DNA from: Trichoderma breve
Lineage: Eukaryota > Ascomycota > Sordariomycetes > Hypocreales > Hypocreaceae
Assembly: GCF_028502605.1 (NCBI RefSeq)
Contig: NC_079234.1
Location: 4,650,001 to 4,714,000, forward strand
Reading direction: 5' to 3'
DNA length: 64,000 bases
Position numbers and translations under genes: made by a program. This document shows positions 58,178 through 64,000 of the stretch, one piece after another. The notes under the pieces were generated by a model. The model was given only the letters and a program-made list of their open reading frames with translations. It ran no database searches and was not told where the DNA came from. The first letter of the stretch is position 1. Every line of letters starts with the position of its first letter.

Positions 58178-60871
58178 ATGGATCCTGGGGACTCTGGCAG
58201 CGACAATGGCGGCGAGAAGCGGCGAACCATTCCGGCTGATCTTCCCACGTCGCTGGATGATAGGAGACACGCAGCGGGAGAATTCACAATGCCGGAGACG
58301 GAGATGTACGACGGCTGGCAAGGTGCGTTGCGTCGTGGGTTGTGATGTGTGGCGAACAGAACAAAGGCCCCCTTTATAGCCAACAGCTGTAGTATCCCTT
58401 GCATCGAATTGGACTTGCTAACTCTTGGATAGGCCAGTCTCAGTTCCTCACCTCACCGGTGCTTGCAAAGCCGCTCAACTTTGGGGATCTGTCCCTGAAC
58501 GATTCGAACCAGGACGACTTCGTCGGTAGCGGCCCAAAGGATAGCGACGCCAGACTCATGGAAATGCTGGCGGCCCAGGCTGCGCATCGCAACGAAGCGG
58601 CACTCGAAGATGAGGATGCCATTATAACAAACGACAAGATGACAGAGTCGGAGAAGAAGGACATACTGCAGAGGGCCTTGACCATGGCGGCCAGCAACGG
58701 CGACACCGAGAAGGTCAAGAAGCTCCTCGAGGGAGATGCGAAGCCTTTTGTCGACGTCAATCTTCCCGACGATGATGGAACCCCGGCATTGATATATGCC
58801 AGCTGCTTTGTTCGTCTCGCTCTCACAATACCAAAATAAGAAATCAAATATGCCTGTGACGGCTAGCTAACTAAATCTCCAGGGTCACGAGAAGGTCGTC
58901 GAGGCTCTCATTGAGGCGGGTGCCAATGTGAATCAGCAAGACCGCAACCAATGGACACCTTTCATGTGGGCAATGACGAATCGCCACAAGGGCATATCGA
59001 AATTGTTGCTGGACAAGGGGGCATCCTCAGAACAAAAGACATCTTCCGGACGGACGGCGTTCGACTTTGTGCCCCCAGATAGCGACATGTCATTTTACCT
59101 ACATGACAATGGTTATTCTATTGGTAGTGCAGGTATCATGGGCGATTTCTATAACCCCGGCTTCTCTCAGGACCGCTTCGAGGAGGAAATGGCGGAAAAC
59201 GAAATGCGGAGACGGCTGATGATGGAGAGTGCCCGCGACCTAGAAGTTGATTTGGGCAATGTTGGTATGGACGATCAACCGGAGGTATGTCTGAATAGCC
59301 CTAGTTCTTCTTTGTTTCATTTCCTCCATCTCTCCTCTCTGTTTGGTATTGTTGGCTAACCCCCCACACCCTACTACTAGCCGATGGATGACTTTGAAGA
59401 AGAACAAGCAGAGTTCGATTGGAGTCGCTGCCTCCATGACCAAATGTTTGTCTTTCAAGAGCACGAATTGGATCGGATACTGGATATTGTGGTTACCAAG
59501 ATGACCCCCCAGCGGTCGCCATCACAGAAACCAGTCCCGGCCAACATGATTTTCCTCAGCGCAAGATATGCACACTACCATGCTAGTCCAGAGTTACTGA
59601 GAAGACTGCTCGTATCTGCAATGGCTCGCATCAACGCTGTCGTTGAAAAATCCCAGTGGGACATGACCATCCTAGCCTTTTGGATTTCAAACGCGACGCT
59701 CCTCCTACATTATCTCAAGAAAGATGCTGGATTGGTTGAGGCAACAACCACATTCCAAGCACAGCTTGCGGAACTTATCAATGAGATTTTTGTCCTAATC
59801 GTGCGAGATGCCGAGAGACGACTGGATAAAGTTCTCGACCCTGCCATGCTGGAGCACGAGACTATCCCGGGATTCGAGGACATTGCATTCCAAAACGAAT
59901 GGAAGATCTTCAAGAGGAAGTCTACAGTTAAGGAGCAGCCTCTCGAGAAGCGTTTCCGCCCGCCGTCTCCAAAACAGAGGGCGAAGCCCGCTCCTAGAAA
60001 TGTCACCTCGCTGCTGTCGTCGACGCTCTTCGTGTTGGACTTGTACGACATTCACTCGGTCATCACATCACAAATCATCTCTCAACTCCTCTACTGGCTT
60101 GGATGCGAGCTGTTCAACAGAGTCATATCGAACCGTAAGTATCTAGCCAGAACAAAGGCAATGCAGATCCGCATGAACGTCTCAATGGTGGAGGACTGGG
60201 CGCGGACAAACAACAGACAGGCGGAGCACTACGAAGGCGGCGAGATGAACTCAACTGGTGAAACCACAATGGATGCGGCCAAGCGACACCTCGCCCCCGT
60301 TATCCAACTTTTGCAATGGCTACAATGCTTTTCATCGCTAAATGCTGATGATCTGGAGGCCTTGGTCGACACTCTCCAACAGCTGAAGAGAATGACACCT
60401 CAGCAATTGATCCATTCAGCCACGCATTACCGCGCCGAAGTTGGTGAAAAGGGACTACCTCCCAGTGCTATGAAGTATCTTCTCGCAATCCAAAAGGAGG
60501 GGGCACTCAAGAAGAGCAACCAGGCGTCGGAAAGTGTGCCGACTACGCCGGTAACGAGCAATTTCAACGGAAATGGACAGTCAACTCCCAAAAGTGTTCA
60601 AATCAGAACGCCTGGTGGTGCAGACTCGGATGACGAAGACAGCACCCCCAAGAGTTTGCTACTGAATCCATCCTACATGCTGCCTTTTGCACTACCATCT
60701 GTCACGGACATGTTGGTATCATATGGAGCAGGTTTTGGAGGTGTCAACAGAGAGAGGGAGCGCAAATACATCCCGACCGTCCCACCAGAGTTTCTGGAAA
60801 AGTTGGAAGTGAATGGTTCGCGGAACCCGCCCATGTTTCAGGAGAAGGACTGGGAAAATGAAGAGGTGTGA
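58178..60871 (+). CDS. Ankyrin-repeat and DIL (dilute) domain protein
   Basis: DIL domains are the cargo-binding part of class V myosins; here one is joined to ankyrin repeats without a motor, an arrangement known in fungi, with a suspected role in vesicle or organelle attachment. Four exons: 58178-58322, 58433-58809, 58883-59284 and 59381-60871, giving 804 residues. Ankyrin repeats span about residues 105-215 (TMAASNGDTEKVKKLLEGD, GHEKVVEALIEAGANVNQQD, NRHKGISKLLLDKGASSE). The DIL region covers about 330-690, with DMTILAFWISNATLLLHYLK near its start and YLARTKAMQIRMNVSMVEDW and APVIQLLQWLQCF further on. The tail is Ser/Thr-rich with TPKS motifs. The second intron uses the unusual donor GTTCGT. 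Confidence 0.85.
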
Positions 60872-63800
60872 AGAGTCAAACCGATGTGCTCTTTGGAGGA
60901 ACAGGGGAGTGGGGGTGATGGTGTTTCTGTGAAGGGGGGGCAGCATCAAAACAACAAAAGCGTCGGTGAGCGTTTATTTCCAAAAAGCCAAGGTGGACAG
61001 GGAGGGAGACAATATATAGAGAGCAACATCTACGGTTTATTGCACGTTGAACGAGTACATGACGAATTCCAACTGAGCGGGTGCCGCAACTTGTTTACCG
61101 ACGCATTCTGAGGTGCAGTTATGTGAAGTGATGGGGAAAGAGGTGGCCCGATTTTTCTTTTCTTGTTCTTTTGTTCTTTTCCTTGTTTGTTTCATTTTCA
61201 TTTCTCATTTTTAATTCATTTGTTTTCTTTTCTCTTTCTCTTTCTGTTGCTCATAGGCTAGCAAAGGTCCATCAATCGGAGAGCATATGGATGGAAGTGA
61301 AGACGACGAAGCCTTGCAAGACGACGCAGCGAACAACTGTCTCTAACATGATTTGGAAAAAAGCAAAGCCAAAAAGAGGGGACGCATAAAGAGCGACAGC
61401 ATGGCATGCAGTAAGGAGACGACTTTGGGGGCCAAGAGGGGAAATGCTGATGGATAACGCATGCTTGGATCTACTAGCAGGATTGAGGATGACTCTTGTC
61501 TGTAAAGAGGACAAGGTCCGAGGCTGCATATGTATGTACGTTGTAATTGGGCGGTTAAGTTCATATCATGACAATTGGAAGCTTGTTGGGGATCTCTACT
61601 GCATACTTGAGGTACATACTGTACTGTACGATTTTTAATCTACTTATCTTTATTTTTGCACCTGGTATAGGTCTAACTGAAATGAGTGTTATCTTTCTTT
61701 GGGGTTTTCGATCAGTTCTAAGTGCGGGCACAGCTTGAAAGACGTTTGGATTAATATTACCAACGGAAGGCGTGGAACTTCACTCCACCAATAGGAAGCT
61801 CAAAACTTTGGCTATAAGCTTGGAGGCATTGGCCCGGCAGATGGGTAGTAGACGTGCGAATTGGGAAAAAGAGTTGCATGCTAGTTCTCATCGGTGATAC
61901 GAACGGGCAATGTAGACGGCTTTTATTTATAGCTTCTTTGCTGAAAATGTTGCTTTTATTATCTTAGATGACAGGATATTGCGAAAAGTTTTCGCTTGTG
62001 GAGTAATGTAGACGCCCTTCTTTTTAGATTTCTCTCCGGTTTGCTATACCAATCCTTTGACGAGTACTGTGTCGATGTAGGTCCCCTTCCGTATTCGTCG
62101 ATTGTATAAGAGTGGCTTTTGCCATACAGTTTTCAAAACATTCCATTACCCTTCGATTTGTTAGTGCTCGCCGGCTGACAATGAAGCTAATTTACGACCA
62201 TAATTATCTATTCAGTTCAATTCCAAGTATGAAATGGCTTTCCGTTCTTTTTTAGTGTATAGTTGTCCCCTATGTCCATCAAAGCTCTCACACTTTCACA
62301 CTTGACGCGAACTCACAGTTATAAAAACATCGCACTCTGGGAAAACTGCACAAGGCACGTAGTCTATGCTTAAACAAGTATAGTAACAACGAAGAGGCAG
62401 AAGCCTTGCATCGGTCAACTCTGGATTTGGCTAAACCATTTGACAGGGAATAGAACAAGAATAGGGCATGGAAAGAGCACCAGGAGAAAAAGGCTCGATC
62501 GGCTCGGAGAGGGTCCGTGGCCCGGGGAGTGGAGCAAGACCCAGCTTAGTCGGGTCGGCATTTTGGGCCCCACTAGCGGAATGCGCTGGCGGGATAGTGC
62601 CATGGATGTGAATTAAAATGGCCACGTTGAGCCCGGAAGGATGAAGAAGAGGGTGGTCAATTAATTTATTTTAGTTTGCTTTGCTTTGCTTTTTTTTCCA
62701 CTGTGCTCCCTTGCGGTGTTGGGGGGGCGATCGATTGGGAGCAAATGGGCTGATTTGTGATAAGAGCCTGCGCGTTGGTGCCGGGATACCCTGGAGAAAG
62801 AGGGCTTTCTTTGCTGGCACCATTTGTCAATAGGTATTGATAATAGGCTCTGTGCGCGGCGAGCCTCCGGGTAGATGCTAGATATGCGAGGGAGAGCTAG
62901 TACTTTTGGAGATGCGACGGATGTTTGCTTTTCTCTCTCTCTCTTCCTCTCGGCGAGTTGGCCTACGTTGAGGTAGTTGATTGGTAAAGAGGCAGGTTGC
63001 ATGATAGGCCATCAAGGATGTACACATACGTATGATCTCGTAGGAGTTTCTTACAGCTGTAGACATGTGAATTACTGGGAATCCTTGCTGGAAGGATGCA
63101 TTTTCGCCGGCGATAGCTCAAGGTGTTGCGCCAAGGTAGCACTATCGTCTACTTAGTAGATGACAGGCCACAAGCAGGCAGCAATCAATGGCTCGAGCTG
63201 AGTCTCTCATTGGTGCCATGCTGGAGCTACCCGACCTGATTATTCCTACAGTCACAAAGCAACACTTTGAAAAAGAAGAAGAAAAGCGAAAAGGGCCACA
63301 AAATCCGTCAATGGACGGGTAACCCGGGCGTAGTACCGCCGAACTCAAGCGGAGAAATGGGCAACATGTTCTCAGCACTGGAGAAGAAGGTTCAGCTTGG
63401 CGAAGAAGCCTCACCGGACGCTTGGTCCCCAAAAGCGTCAAAAATGAAAGAAAAAACGAGACGCAGAAACTCAATTGAGCAGAAAGGAGGGGGGAGGCGG
63501 CAGGACGATTGCCGAGCTGAGTTCCCTTCCCCCCCTCTCTCCCCCTTGCATGAGGATTCTTTTTTGTGGTGGGCAGACTTTGGGCGACTATTGCGTTCCT
63601 GCGTCGGCGTTTGTACTGCACGATGCCGAGCTTTAGAGGAAGGAAAGAAAATTTGGGGGCGGATGAATATGCAAAAGGCCCCGAAGAGGAGAGGAGAGAG
63701 AGAAGGCCAGACGAATCGGCAGAAGGGGTGCGGACGGATGGGAGTGAGTCTGACCCGAAAGGGCTGGGCAATGGCATCTGTAGTGTGTGTGCGCGTCCTT

Positions 63801-64000
63801 GTGTGTGTAAGTGCCCAACATGTGTAGGTACCCAGGCGAGAGAGAATGATGGGTAGAGAAGAGGGGGGGAAGGGAGCGAGCGTGTGTACCTGTACAGCAT
63901 TGACGTGAATAGGTATGATCGGGTCTATTCGGTGGCATCGGGTACCTTGCATCTGTTGAGATGGAGGCCGTTTGTGAGAAGTGACACCCCTTGCAGGAGG
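60872..64000. other. 3.1 kb interval without a supported gene
   Basis: Right edge of the window. T-rich runs at 61150-61250 probably belong to the ankyrin-DIL 3' end. Overlapping frames of 100-250 codons at 63.1-63.95 kb occur on both strands in an A/G-rich versus C/T-rich stretch, and look like a leader or promoter of a gene outside the window rather than protein. No RNA gene seen. Confidence 0.4.

Noticed and set aside
60134..60150. GTAAGT inside the ankyrin-DIL last exon, a possible further intron
   Set aside because: The reading frame through it gives the expected DIL sequence (KYLARTKAMQIRMN), so it is coding.
63142..63952. Frames of 186-252 codons at the right edge
   Set aside because: They exist on both strands of an A/G versus C/T-biased stretch and encode mainly Ser/Pro/Leu or Lys/Arg/Glu low complexity. 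A leader or promoter is more likely.
1..64000. Secondary metabolite cluster, transposon or virus-derived region
   Set aside because: No synthase, P450 group, transposase, reverse transcriptase or terminal repeats were recognised; the genes are mainly conserved housekeeping types.

Overview
The window looks like nuclear DNA of a filamentous ascomycete, most likely a Sordariomycete close to the Hypocreales (this placement is inferred from protein character). The evidence is eukaryotic housekeeping genes split by short GT-AG introns of about 45-200 bp, CTAAC-like branch sites, CT-rich leaders before start codons, and families typical of filamentous fungi (hybrid histidine kinase, ankyrin-DIL protein, vacuolar carboxypeptidase Y, allantoicase). 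I see no rRNA, convincing tRNA, CRISPR array, intact transposon or viral gene.

Layout. 0-5 kb is a translation block: ribosomal protein uS13/RPS18 (+), the 60S maturation factor SDO1 (-) and cytosolic tryptophanyl-tRNA synthetase (+). 6-13 kb carries carboxypeptidase Y (+) and an ELO-type fatty acid elongase (+), followed by a FYVE-finger protein (-) at 14-15 kb. 15.1-20.9 kb has no convincing gene. 21-26 kb holds a molybdenum cofactor locus (MOCS1A/moaA-like plus MOCS1B/moaC-like, -) divergent from a WDR8/WRAP73-type WD40 protein (+). 27-32 kb has a small RRM protein (+), an unrecognised 446-residue protein (+) and a decayed coding remnant (-). 33.6-39.5 kb carries the chaperonin subunit CCT gamma (+), a PRKRIP1/DUF1168 splicing-associated protein (-) and a Det1-like histidine phosphatase (+). 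41-47.5 kb is a 2108-residue hybrid histidine kinase (-), with a 6.4 kb gene-free stretch upstream of it. 54-61 kb has a cytochrome b561 protein (-), allantoicase (+) and an ankyrin-DIL protein (+). The last 3.1 kb has no convincing gene.

The genes do not form a biosynthetic cluster or an obvious new system; most are conserved single-copy-type housekeeping genes. The three genes at the left edge all serve translation. The molybdenum cofactor gene and allantoicase both relate to nitrogen use but lie 35 kb apart and look independent.

The most interesting signals are: a molybdenum cofactor locus whose first reading frame stops right after a Gly-Gly end, with alternative splice options into the second; nine exact copies of the 9-mer TACTCCGTA/TACGGAGTA confined to long gene-free intervals; a cluster of the palindrome TACATGTA at 49-54 kb; and a coding remnant with an in-frame TGA. 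Exon boundaries were placed by hand from splice consensus, reading phase and protein continuity; none has been checked against transcripts.
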